In this document: positions 1-9,053 of the stretch, piece after piece
How positions within the stretch are numbered: position 1 is the first letter of the stretch
How the letters are laid out: each line of letters starts with the position of its first letter
Assembly (NCBI GenBank): GCA_002405615.1
Contig: DHMD01000072.1
Location: forward strand, 1-42,899
Direction: 5' to 3'
DNA length: 42,899 nucleotides
Source of the DNA: Christensenella sp. UBA4651
Lineage (GTDB): Bacteria; Bacillota; Clostridia; Christensenellales; UBA1242
Made by a program: the position numbers and the translations under genes
Notes under the pieces: generated by a model
Told to the model about the DNA's origin: nothing
The model's input: only the letters and a program-made list of their open reading frames with translations
Database searches by the model: none

Positions 1-2253
1 TTACTCTGTTTTTCTTTTCCAAAAGCCAAATTTACCTTTTGTTTCGCCTAAATTAGAGATGGAAACATAATAAGTTTTTGATTCGGTTTGTTCTGAAACA
101 TTATCCGAAAATTTTGATTTGACGAGCAAATAATATTCTGTCGTTTCTGTGGGTATATCCAGCACAAAATTAAGTTTTTTGTCTGAACCTGAAATTATGG
201 ATAGCAAATTTTGACTATTTTTTGTCTTTGCGTAAAGATGATAATTATAGATTTCTTCCGCCTCCCAATCTAAGGTCAATTTGCCCTGATTTTTGGTCAA
301 ATTTAGAATAGGAATAGTTGCAATTTTGAAATTATTACTTACCTTTACTGGCGCAAATTTTGTATTAAACAAATCAGATTTTTTGTAACGCTCGGGCGTC
401 AATTCATTTGCTAATTCTAGTTTTTGCTGACCAAGGGAGAGTGTGTCTAGCGAATATGTGCTAACATTTGTGGGGCAAGCGAAGTCTCTTTTATCATCAC
501 AAATTGAGGTTAAACTTTCCCAAATTTTGACGCTTTGTCTAGCAGAAATTGTACCGCCATTCTCCGTTTTGGATAGATTGTTTTCAGCCTTTCCACTGGT
601 ATTGCCATACCAAGATAGCACAGTAAATTTAGGGGTAAAACTTACGCACCAAGCGTCAGTATTCGTGCCATCATTAGCACCAAATGTACCTGTTTTTGCC
701 GCTAAATTAGACATATTTAGCGTATTCAATTTTTTTGCAGTTCCGTCCAAAGCACAATCTTTGAGCACATCATTTATCATATATGCAGTTTCTGGACTCA
801 TCACGTTTTCACTATTATTTGGGGCTAAAAAAACAGTTTTACCAGTATGGTCTGTGATTTTGTTAATCAAATTTATAGATTTTTTACAACCCAAATTGGC
901 GAGCAGAGAATAGGCGCTTGCGATCTCTTTTATCCTTGTACCCGTTTGGGTAGCACCTAAGGCAACCGCAAGATTTTTGTCAGAGTTTTGTAGTTCAAAA
1001 CCGCATTTTTTTGCATAATTTATGGCATAATCGAGGTCGATATAAGATAAGGCTTTGACAGCAGGAATGTTGAGAGATTGTGATAAGGCAGTCCTGACAT
1101 CGGTCCAACCTATGTATTTGCCATTTGCGTTTCGAGGGGAATAACCTCCAAAATTTGTAGCGTCATCGTTTATTGGAGTTGCGGGGGAGAGGTTTCCTGT
1201 TTCAAAATTCGGAGCGTAACATACGAATGGTTTTATAGTACTGGCAGGCTGTCGGCGCTCCGAAATATTGCCAAATGTTGCAATAATTTTGCCTTTTTCG
1301 TTATCAATTACCAACGCCGCATTTTCTTTTGTTTCTGACTTTAATTTTGCAATTTTATCTTGGAGTTTGCTATTGATATTTGTATAGATTTTGTATCCCG
1401 AGCAAGATACATCTCGCTCACTTTTGTTGAGTATACTACTTGTTTCACGCAAGATTTCCTGAATATAGTCATCAAAGTTGTTTAGATTATCACTCGTTTT
1501 TAGTTCGGCCTGTGTTGCAGCCAGATATTCTGGCTCAGTGATTACTTTGTCATCTAGCATATTTTTGAGTACCAAATTACGCCGCTCTAAACAGTTTTGT
1601 GGATTAAAAATAGGGGAGTAGGTCTTCGGCGATTTGATTATTCCAGCCAAAGTTGCCGCTTCTGGTAGTGTGAGACTCGCCGCACTTTTGCCAAAATAAT
1701 TTTGCGCAGCGCTCTCAATTCCAAAAGAACCATTTCCAAAATAGATTGCATTTAGGTACGTTTCCAAGATTTTTTCTTTTGGGTATCCTTGCTCCAATTT
1801 TAGCGCCAAATACGCCTCCTGAATTTTACGAGATAGCGTCTTTTCATTAGTCAAATAGATGTTCTTAATTAGCTGTTGGGTGATAGTTGACGCCCCCTCC
1901 TTTGCATATCCCGAAAGCAAATTTGTAACCCCAGCTTTTATTATCCTACCATAATTTAGACCGCTATGTTGATAAAAAGTCTTGTCCTCAATACTCACAA
2001 ATGCTTGCGGTACAAAATCAGGCACAGACTCAATTTCGATAGTTTTTTGACCTGCTATCGAATTGGTGGAAATATGCTTGTTTTCGCTGTCGTATATTTC
2101 GTACTGATTGTTGTATAGATTGAGATTATCCAGATTAATTATATCAGGATTGCTGATTTGCCTAATTGTTACAATTACATAAATTCCAGCACTCAAAATT
2201 ATCAAAACAACTAACAAAAATAATATCAAAAAGCATTTTGCGATTTTTTTCAT
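1..2253 (-). CDS. Class A penicillin-binding protein (bifunctional transglycosylase/transpeptidase)
   Basis: Polymerises lipid II into glycan strands and cross-links the peptides on the outer face of the membrane. The 750-residue protein starts with a short cytoplasmic stretch and one membrane anchor (about residues 6-30). The GT51 domain follows, with catalytic Glu89 in EDKTFYQHSG and the GASTITQQLIKN motif near 120-131. The transpeptidase domain has all three signature motifs: S338-T-I-K341, SLN at 393-395 and KTGT at 520-523. The last 120 residues or so look like a fibronectin-type or other beta-rich tail, which I infer from composition only. The start ATG has GAGGT upstream with good spacing, and the stop codon occupies the first three bases of the window, so the gene is complete. 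It is divergent from miaB. Length and motif order fit PBP1A/PBP1 of Bacillota; the exact paralogue cannot be named. Confidence 0.93.
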   Translation of the reverse strand: MKKIAKCFLILFLLVVLIILSAGIYVIVTIRQISNPDIINLDNLNLYNNQYEIYDSENKHISTNSIAGQKTIEIESVPDFVPQAFVSIEDKTFYQHSGLNYGRIIKAGVTNLLSGYAKEGASTITQQLIKNIYLTNEKTLSRKIQEAYLALKLEQGYPKEKILETYLNAIYFGNGSFGIESAAQNYFGKSAASLTLPEAATLAGIIKSPKTYSPIFNPQNCLERRNLVLKNMLDDKVITEPEYLAATQAELKTSDNLNNFDDYIQEILRETSSILNKSERDVSCSGYKIYTNINSKLQDKIAKLKSETKENAALVIDNEKGKIIATFGNISERRQPASTIKPFVCYAPNFETGNLSPATPINDDATNFGGYSPRNANGKYIGWTDVRTALSQSLNIPAVKALSYIDLDYAINYAKKCGFELQNSDKNLAVALGATQTGTRIKEIASAYSLLANLGCKKSINLINKITDHTGKTVFLAPNNSENVMSPETAYMINDVLKDCALDGTAKKLNTLNMSNLAAKTGTFGANDGTNTDAWCVSFTPKFTVLSWYGNTSGKAENNLSKTENGGTISARQSVKIWESLTSICDDKRDFACPTNVSTYSLDTLSLGQQKLELANELTPERYKKSDLFNTKFAPVKVSNNFKIATIPILNLTKNQGKLTLDWEAEEIYNYHLYAKTKNSQNLLSIISGSDKKLNFVLDIPTETTEYYLLVKSKFSDNVSEQTESKTYYVSISNLGETKGKFGFWKRKTE

Positions 2254-2305
2254 AAAATTACCTCATTTTTATTATGTTACAAATGATAAAAATTATTATT
2301 TATAA

Positions 2306-2334
2306 TTGATAATTTTGCTTTTTTGTTGTATAAT
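2306..2334 (+). promoter_or_regulatory. Promoter of the miaB-mutS-mutL-miaA operon
   Basis: TTGATA at 2306-2311 and TATAAT at 2329-2334 are separated by exactly 17 nt, about 37 nt upstream of the miaB ATG. An apparent in-frame upstream start at 2306 falls inside this promoter, which argues for the internal miaB start. Confidence 0.8.
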
Positions 2335-2371
2335 GTGGAATATTGAAATTAATTATCGAAAGGAACGATTT

Positions 2372-3700
2372 ATGGAAAAGTTTTATTATATTTATACTTA
2401 TGGTTGTCAGATGAATGTGCATGAGTCAGAGAAGCTCGCAGGCATTCTAGAAGATAGGGGATATCAGCACGCACAATCAGTAGAAGACGCTAATGTTGTA
2501 GTGTTTAATACTTGCTGTATTCGTGAGAGTGCGGAGCAAAAGATTATGGGTAACATCGGCGCAATCAAACCTATCAAGAAAAATAAAAAAGATATGATTG
2601 TCGCAGTGTGCGGCTGTATGTCGCAACAGAAAGATATGGCGGCATTGTTACGCAAAAAATTTCCATTTGTAGACATCGTATTTGGTGCAAACAATATCGA
2701 ATTTTTCGGGGATTATTTGGACGAATTCCAGAAACAAAAGAAGTTTTGTAATCAAGTAATCGCTGATAAATCTTACCTTGAAAATGCAACAAAAGTTAAT
2801 ATGGTGAGGGACAACACTCTATATGCATATGTAAACATTATGTATGGTTGCAACAACTTTTGTACTTACTGCATTGTGCCTTATGTTCGTGGGAGAGAGG
2901 AGAGTCGCAAGCCGCAAGAGATTTATGACGAGGTAAAACGACTGCTATCTATGGGGTATAAAGTTATCACACTTCTTGGGCAAAATGTAAACTCTTATGG
3001 TCAGGACGGCAGTACAAACGGGGTAACTTTTGCAAAACTTCTAGATACCATTGCTAATTTTGACGGCGACTTTGAACTTAGGTTTATGACCTCACACCCA
3101 AAAGATTTGAGTGATGACTTGATAGAGGTTATGGCAAAGAATGCAAAAATTAGCAAATCTCTGCATTTGCCAGTGCAGGCAGGTAGCAACAAGATTTTGA
3201 AGGCGATGAATCGTAGTTATAACAAAGAAAGGTATATGGAGTTAATCCACAAAATCAAGGCAGCAATTCCAAATATCACTCTATCTACCGATATAATCGT
3301 AGGTTTCCCTGGCGAAACGGACGAAGATTATATGGAAACGGAAAAACTTTTGATTGATGTACAGTATCACAACGCATACATATTTATGTATAGCAAGAGA
3401 AAGGGCACAATTGCGGAAAAAATGGATAATCAAATTCCTTTGGCTACAAAGAGAGAGCGAATTCATAGGCTATTGGGAATCGAACACGAAATCAGCACAA
3501 AACTATTCAATCAAATGGTTGGCTCAACCCAGCGAGTTTTGGTTGAGAGCGAGAATAACCTTTACTTTATTGCAAAAGCCCAATGCGGCAAGGTTGTGAA
3601 AATAGCCAAGAGTGAGGCAAACGGCGTCAAACTCGGACAATTCTACGACTGTGAAATTACAGATTACAAAAACGGAAATTTATTAGGAAGAGTTAATTAA
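2372..3700 (+). CDS. miaB: tRNA-2-methylthio-N6-dimethylallyladenosine synthase MiaB
   Basis: Radical-SAM methylthiotransferase that adds a 2-methylthio group to i6A37 of tRNAs, acting after MiaA, which is encoded in the same operon. The start is the ATG preceded by GAAAGGA about 7 nt upstream; this gives 442 residues beginning MEKFYYIYTYGC. The N-terminal UPF0004 domain has three cysteines, Cys12 (YGCQMN), Cys48 (NTCCIRE) and Cys82 (CGCM), which bind the auxiliary cluster in this family. The radical SAM CxxxCxxC is visible as CNNFCTYC. The C-terminal 60 residues fit a TRAM domain. The stop codon overlaps the mutS start (TAATG), so translation is probably coupled. The full set of cysteines and the miaA partner make MiaB much likelier than the related RimO or MtaB. 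Confidence 0.96.
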   Translation: MEKFYYIYTYGCQMNVHESEKLAGILEDRGYQHAQSVEDANVVVFNTCCIRESAEQKIMGNIGAIKPIKKNKKDMIVAVCGCMSQQKDMAALLRKKFPFVDIVFGANNIEFFGDYLDEFQKQKKFCNQVIADKSYLENATKVNMVRDNTLYAYVNIMYGCNNFCTYCIVPYVRGREESRKPQEIYDEVKRLLSMGYKVITLLGQNVNSYGQDGSTNGVTFAKLLDTIANFDGDFELRFMTSHPKDLSDDLIEVMAKNAKISKSLHLPVQAGSNKILKAMNRSYNKERYMELIHKIKAAIPNITLSTDIIVGFPGETDEDYMETEKLLIDVQYHNAYIFMYSKRKGTIAEKMDNQIPLATKRERIHRLLGIEHEISTKLFNQMVGSTQRVLVESENNLYFIAKAQCGKVVKIAKSEANGVKLGQFYDCEITDYKNGNLLGRVN

Positions 3701-6318
3701 TGGAATCAGATAAAAAATATTCTAAAATGATACAACAATATTTGGACACAAAAGCAGCATTCCCTGACTGTATAATGTTTTATAGATTGGGCGACTTTTA
3801 CGAAATGTTTTTTGAGGACGCTCAAAATGTGTCTAGCGAATTAGGCTTGACCTTGACTGCTCGTGATTGCGGTTCGGGGCAAAAAGCTCCTATGTGTGGC
3901 GTGCCTTTTCATTCGGCACATAACTATGTTTCGAGGTTGGCAAACAACGGGCACAAGGTTGCGATTTGTGAGCAACTTAATACGCCAATAAAAAAGACAT
4001 CATCAGGTAATGTTGTGATTGACCGAAGTGTAGTTAGAGTAATTACCCCTGGCACTATTATGGACGAATATTTGCTGCAACAAGGCAAAAACAACTATAT
4101 TGCAGCAGTTTACGCACCTAGATCGACTGTTGTGGGATTGTCTTGGATTGACCTAAGTACTGGTGAGTTTAACATTCAGCAATTCACAGGGGATAATGCG
4201 CTAGACGATTTAAGTGATACTTTGGTGAGTATCAGTCCAGCCGAGATTATTTGTGATGAGAATACGCTGAAACTAGCGCTTGATTTGGCTTGTACAAGAA
4301 TGGGTATCGTACCTAATTTTAGCAAACACAAGTTGGAGGCCTTTGATTACAACAACGCATACAAAATGATTCTCAAACAACTCAATGCAAAGAATCTGCA
4401 GGGGTTAGGCTGCGATGACAAATCGCAAGCTATTAGTGCGGGTGGTGCTTTGCTCGACTACTTGTTGGAAACACAGATGCGTGATTTGAAGCACATCAAC
4501 AAAATTAACGTAGTAACGAGCGACTACTATATGCACCTTGACATAAACACAAGGCTAAACCTCGAAATTTGCGAAACTATGTATGACCGCAAAAAGAGGG
4601 GGTCATTATTGTGGGTATTGGACCACACAAAGACCACTATGGGTGCAAGACTCTTGCGTAGTTGGTTGGAGCAGCCTTTGCAAGATATTGCTCTAATTAA
4701 TGCGAGATTGGATGCAGTAGAGGAACTGACAAAGGATATGGTATTCCGCACCGAACTACAAGAAGCACTCAGCAATTTTCAAGACATCGAGAGGTTGTGC
4801 GGTAGGGTATCTTTCGGTAACTTGAACCCTCGCAACTGCGTGGCTTTGGGAATTTCTCTATCAAAACTACCGCATATCAAATCACTTGTATCAAAATTAA
4901 AATCTCAAATGTTTGTCGACTGCACTCACAAGATTGAGTGCCACGATGATTTGGCACAAAAATTACAGACCGCCTTTGTAGATGAGCCGCCTACCGTAAT
5001 CCGAGACGGAGGATTTATTCGCAAGGGATATAGTGCAGAACTAGACAAACTAATGGACGCAAAAAAAGATGGTCAAGACTGGATTTCTGCCTTGGAGGCA
5101 AAAGAGCGTGAATTGACTGGCGAAAAGAAACTCAAAATTTTGTATAACCGTATTGCGGGTTATTATATAGAAGTGCCAAAAGCTTCGTCAGAAAATATGC
5201 CATTTAGATTTCAAAAGGTGCAATCTATGGCAAATACAGACCGTTTTACGACTACTGATTTACGCCAATTAGAGGACACTATCAACAATGCTGAGGAGCG
5301 CAAACTAGAATTAGAGTTGCAACTATTTGACGAAATTAGGCAAGAAATTATGGACTATATTCCTTCAATTCAGCAAACTGCGCAACAAATCGCAATTATC
5401 GACTGCTTGCTTTCACTAGCGCATGTGGCTGTGCAATTCGATTACACGAGACCAACCTTTGACGAAAAGGGGACTGGTTACGAGATAATCGAATCTCGCC
5501 ATCCTGTAATTGAACGACTGATTACCAAAGAAAGGTTTGTGCCAAACGATGTTCTTTTTAACGACAAGCAACGCACAATTATAATTACAGGTCCTAATAT
5601 GGCAGGTAAGAGTACATATATGCGTCAAATTGCGCTAATTGTGCTTATGGCACATGTCGGCTGTTTTGTTCCAGCTAAATATGCTCGTGTTTCTTTGACC
5701 GACAGAATTTTTACTCGAATTGGCGCAAGCGACAACCTAGGTATGGGGCAAAGTACATTTATGGTTGAAATGAGCGAAGTTGCCAACATTATCAAAAACG
5801 CAACAAAGGACAGCCTATTGATTTTGGACGAGATTGGTAGGGGTACATCGACACAAGACGGTATGAGTATCGCTTGGGCAGTGCTCGAATATATCGCTAG
5901 TTCAATAAAAGCTCGTACACTATTCAGCACGCATTACCATAGACTGACCGATTTGCAGGGCAAATTGCCAGGAGTTGTGAATATGCGTGTAACTGTGAGC
6001 GAGTTTGACAACGAAATGACATTTTTACGCAAAGTTGAGTATGGTAGTTCTAGTCAAAGTTTCGGTGTCGAGGTTGCAAAGCTTGCTGGCATCCCTCAGA
6101 CGATTATTAATCGCGCAAAAGAGGTAATGCGTAGCCAAGAAATTGAGCATAACGACACGGTTGATGCTGCGATGGAGCAATATACAACCAAAGATTTGGG
6201 AATATCAACAAAATATGAGATGATTGCAGATATTCTCAACAAAACGGATATCAATAACCTTACTCCTTTGGAAGCATTGTCAAAGTTGTCCGAGTTAAAA
6301 AAGAAAATTAATGATTAA
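3700..6318 (+). CDS. mutS: DNA mismatch repair protein MutS
   Basis: Recognises mismatches and small loops and recruits MutL in an ATP-dependent way. It is 872 residues, the usual MutS length. The mismatch-stacking Phe-x-Glu motif is present near residues 28-40 (GDFYEMFF). The ATPase has Walker A GPNMAGKST at about 631-639, Walker B LLILDEIGRGTST and the downstream FSTHYH. A short C-terminal region fits the dimerisation segment. Its ATG overlaps the miaB stop by one base, and mutL begins 27 nt downstream, so all three are one transcript. The full motif set argues for MutS1 rather than MutS2. Confidence 0.97.
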   Translation: MESDKKYSKMIQQYLDTKAAFPDCIMFYRLGDFYEMFFEDAQNVSSELGLTLTARDCGSGQKAPMCGVPFHSAHNYVSRLANNGHKVAICEQLNTPIKKTSSGNVVIDRSVVRVITPGTIMDEYLLQQGKNNYIAAVYAPRSTVVGLSWIDLSTGEFNIQQFTGDNALDDLSDTLVSISPAEIICDENTLKLALDLACTRMGIVPNFSKHKLEAFDYNNAYKMILKQLNAKNLQGLGCDDKSQAISAGGALLDYLLETQMRDLKHINKINVVTSDYYMHLDINTRLNLEICETMYDRKKRGSLLWVLDHTKTTMGARLLRSWLEQPLQDIALINARLDAVEELTKDMVFRTELQEALSNFQDIERLCGRVSFGNLNPRNCVALGISLSKLPHIKSLVSKLKSQMFVDCTHKIECHDDLAQKLQTAFVDEPPTVIRDGGFIRKGYSAELDKLMDAKKDGQDWISALEAKERELTGEKKLKILYNRIAGYYIEVPKASSENMPFRFQKVQSMANTDRFTTTDLRQLEDTINNAEERKLELELQLFDEIRQEIMDYIPSIQQTAQQIAIIDCLLSLAHVAVQFDYTRPTFDEKGTGYEIIESRHPVIERLITKERFVPNDVLFNDKQRTIIITGPNMAGKSTYMRQIALIVLMAHVGCFVPAKYARVSLTDRIFTRIGASDNLGMGQSTFMVEMSEVANIIKNATKDSLLILDEIGRGTSTQDGMSIAWAVLEYIASSIKARTLFSTHYHRLTDLQGKLPGVVNMRVTVSEFDNEMTFLRKVEYGSSSQSFGVEVAKLAGIPQTIINRAKEVMRSQEIEHNDTVDAAMEQYTTKDLGISTKYEMIADILNKTDINNLTPLEALSKLSELKKKIND

Positions 6319-6345
6319 TTTAGATGAAAGAGAGGAGGCAAAAAT

Positions 6346-8304
6346 ATGCCAAAAATCAACGTTTTAGAGCCGAAAGTTTTTAACCAAATTGCGGCAGGAG
6401 AGGTTGTGGAGCGCCCTGCTTCCATTGTCAAAGAGTTGGTTGAGAACAGTATTGATGCAGGAGCTAGCCGTATTTCAGTAGAAATTTTTGACGGCGGAAT
6501 TTCCAAAATTTTGATTAGCGACAATGGCTGTGGTATCGCTGCGGACGATATGGAATTGGCTTTTTTGCCACACGCTACCAGCAAAATTAGTGATATTACT
6601 GACATTTTTGATTTGAGTACGCTAGGTTTTCGAGGCGAAGCACTCGCTTCAATCGCTTCTGTAACACGAATTGAGGTTACCTCAAAAACCACAGAAGGTA
6701 AGGGACATACAATCAAATTAGAGGGCGGCAAAATTTTGGCAACGGGTGAGAAGGGTTCTCCTATTGGCGCATATTTTTGCGTTCAAGACCTATTTTTCAA
6801 CACTCCTGCAAGGCAAAAATTTCTAAAACAACCCAAAAAAGAAGAGTCTGAAATAACCAGCCTTATGACAAGGTTGATTTTGGCGAACCCAAACATCGCT
6901 TTTCGATACACAGCAGACGGGCGGGAAATCTTGTCTAGCACAGGCAGAGGTATTGAGGAGGCAATTTGCGCAATTTACGGTACAAAAATTTTGGAAAACC
7001 TAGTGCCAATTGATTATGTAGACGGAGATTATTCTATCAAAGGCTATATCGGCAAAACTTCATTTTTCAAGTCAAATAGGACATACCAGACAACCATTAT
7101 TAATGGTCGTTGGGTAGCAGACAGTATGGTGTCTATCGCCATTTCGCAAAGTTACGAGTCGTATATGATGAAGCACTGCTTCCCATTTTGTGTCATATAT
7201 TTTGATTTGCCGAAAGACCAGCTAGATGTAAATGTGCATCCAAATAAATTGGAGGTGAGGTTCCAAGATTCTAAAAAAGTCTTTGGCTTCGTGTATCACG
7301 CAATTTCCACATCTTTATTAGACGACCTTTCCAAAAAAACTAGACAAGAGGTTGAACTGCCTTATTCTAGACCAGTTTTATTTAATGACCCAGCAAAATT
7401 GAGTAGCACCCCTAATGAAGTTACATCATCTAACCCCGCTGAAACTGCAAACTTTGGTACAATTTCAGCGAATCCTAGCCAATCTCAACAAACACAAGAG
7501 TTAAATTTGGACTTTATTTTGGAAAATGCAAGCAAAGATGCGTCTAATAACTCTGCAAATTTGACTTTATCGAGCAGCAGTGATTCGGTGTTGGGCGAAA
7601 TTATTCTAGATAAATTAACTCAATCTGAGCCAAAATACGAATTTGATTTGGAAAATTCACAAAAAATTGAACCGAAACCTATTCAAACTCAACTTGTTGC
7701 AGATGAAATTGAAGATAAAAAAGCGTATTTGGAAACCAAAATTGTTGGGAAAATCTTCAATACTTTCATTATCGCCGAAATGGGGGACAACCTCTATTTT
7801 ATTGACCAGCACGCTGCGCACGAGCGCTTGCTCTTTGATAAGTATGTGCGTTATGTAAAGACAAAGGAAATGACTTGCCAACCACTTTTGGTACCGTACA
7901 CCATTAATGTTAATCACAAAGAGGCAGAATTTATTACCGAAAATTTGGAATTGCTACAACAGTTAGGTTTTGAAATTGACCCATTTGGCGACCTCGCTTT
8001 CAAAATTTCAGCCATTCCTAGTATTTTGCCTGACCTAAATGTAAATGCTTTTTTTGATAGTTTCCTATCAAATATAAATTCAATAGTACAAATGAAACAG
8101 ATTGATTTGGTTCTAGATAATTTGGCTGAAACTGCGTGCAAACATGCGGTAAAGGGTGGGGACGACCTCGATAGAGAGGAAATTATCAAACTCGTGAGCG
8201 ATTTTGCTGGCGGTGATGTTACTCTGCAATGTCCTCACGGCAGACCTTTTGTGGTCAAATTTACTCGTAGAGATTTGGATAAGTGGTTCAAAAGGACGGT
8301 ATAA
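6346..8304 (+). CDS. mutL: DNA mismatch repair protein MutL
   Basis: GHKL-type ATPase that couples MutS recognition to strand incision. The start ATG follows a strong GAGGAGG about 8 nt upstream. The N-terminal ATPase domain opens with IAAGEVVERPASIVKELVEN and has the usual DNGCGI and GFRGEAL motifs. Residues of about 340-460 form a polar, low-complexity linker. The C-terminal domain carries the metal-binding endonuclease motif starting at D487 (DQHAAHERLLFD) plus ACKHAVKGGD and CPHGRP, typical of MutL from bacteria without MutH. The last acidic residue of DQHA(X)2E(X)4E is Asp498 instead of Glu. The gene is 652 residues and abuts miaA directly. Confidence 0.96.
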   Translation: MPKINVLEPKVFNQIAAGEVVERPASIVKELVENSIDAGASRISVEIFDGGISKILISDNGCGIAADDMELAFLPHATSKISDITDIFDLSTLGFRGEALASIASVTRIEVTSKTTEGKGHTIKLEGGKILATGEKGSPIGAYFCVQDLFFNTPARQKFLKQPKKEESEITSLMTRLILANPNIAFRYTADGREILSSTGRGIEEAICAIYGTKILENLVPIDYVDGDYSIKGYIGKTSFFKSNRTYQTTIINGRWVADSMVSIAISQSYESYMMKHCFPFCVIYFDLPKDQLDVNVHPNKLEVRFQDSKKVFGFVYHAISTSLLDDLSKKTRQEVELPYSRPVLFNDPAKLSSTPNEVTSSNPAETANFGTISANPSQSQQTQELNLDFILENASKDASNNSANLTLSSSSDSVLGEIILDKLTQSEPKYEFDLENSQKIEPKPIQTQLVADEIEDKKAYLETKIVGKIFNTFIIAEMGDNLYFIDQHAAHERLLFDKYVRYVKTKEMTCQPLLVPYTINVNHKEAEFITENLELLQQLGFEIDPFGDLAFKISAIPSILPDLNVNAFFDSFLSNINSIVQMKQIDLVLDNLAETACKHAVKGGDDLDREEIIKLVSDFAGGDVTLQCPHGRPFVVKFTRRDLDKWFKRTV

Positions 8305-9030
8305 ATGCAAAAAGTTTTAATAATTGCGGGCTGTACGGCTGTCGGGAAATCTGCTTTTGCCCTAGAATTGAGCAAAAGCATTAATATGGAAATTATTTCG
8401 GCGGATTCAGTTCAAGTTTACCGAGGTATTGAAGTCGCCACCTCAAAGCCAACCAAAGCTGAGGAGAGGATTTGCCCACAGCATTTGATAAATATAGTAA
8501 GCCCTTTCGAAAAATTTAATGCATTCAATTTTGTCGATTTGGCAAAAAAAGCAATAGCAGAAATAGCTGGTAGGAGAAATCTACCAGTCGTTGTTGGAGG
8601 TACAGGGTTATATATAGATAGCCTGATATTCGGCTATGATTTTGTAAGTGATAGGACTCACTTGTCCGATTATGAATTCAAATTCGTACTTATTGAACAA
8701 GATAGAGATATATTGTATAGTAGGATTAACCAACGAGTTGACTTGATGATTAAAAATGGGCTAGTTGAAGAAGTCAAAAAGTTACGAGAAATTGGCATCA
8801 ATCTTGATTGTCAGTGTATGCAGGCAATTGGTTATCGTGAAATTTGGAGTTACCTAGATGGAGAAATCAGTTTGCCCGAAGCTATTTCACTAATCAAAAA
8901 GAATACTCGAAATTACGCAAAGCGTCAAATCACGTGGTTCAATCATAACGACTGCGAACGCTGGGATGTAAAAGATTTGGACAAACTCTATCAAGAGCTT
9001 TTAGAAACATACCCAGAATACAAAAAATAG
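8305..9030 (+). CDS. miaA: tRNA dimethylallyltransferase MiaA, short form lacking the inserted subdomain
   Basis: Transfers a dimethylallyl group to A37 of tRNAs that read codons starting with U, making the substrate for MiaB. The ATG lies immediately after the mutL stop. The P-loop GCTAVGKSA (residues 9-17), DSVQVYRGIEVATSKPT (34-50) and GGTGLYID (98-105) are all recognisable, as is the late R-INQRVDLM block (140-148). The protein has only 241 residues against about 300-316 in the family. The shortfall is one block: between FGYDF (109-113) and the INQRVDLM block there are some 14 residues where homologues have a helical insertion of about 65-70 residues that includes the conserved HPND...RALE stretch. 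Reading is continuous across the site, with no frameshift visible. The core catalytic fold looks intact, so I keep the MiaA call; whether it still modifies tRNA normally is open. Confidence 0.88.
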   Translation: MQKVLIIAGCTAVGKSAFALELSKSINMEIISADSVQVYRGIEVATSKPTKAEERICPQHLINIVSPFEKFNAFNFVDLAKKAIAEIAGRRNLPVVVGGTGLYIDSLIFGYDFVSDRTHLSDYEFKFVLIEQDRDILYSRINQRVDLMIKNGLVEEVKKLREIGINLDCQCMQAIGYREIWSYLDGEISLPEAISLIKKNTRNYAKRQITWFNHNDCERWDVKDLDKLYQELLETYPEYKK

Positions 9031-9051
9031 ACTACTTTTGTAGTCTATTTT
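9024..9051. terminator. Bidirectional terminator between miaA and lexA
   Basis: AAAATAGACTAC (9024-9035) and its exact complement GTAGTCTATTTT (9040-9051) form a 12-bp stem with a TTTT loop and T-rich ends on both strands. The miaA stop codon lies inside the left arm, and lexA ends 3 nt to the right. Confidence 0.88.
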
Positions 9052-9053
9052 CT

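Noticed and set aside
443..913. 156-residue plus-strand frame
   Set aside because: Lies entirely antisense to the penicillin-binding protein, has no ribosome binding site or recognisable motif.
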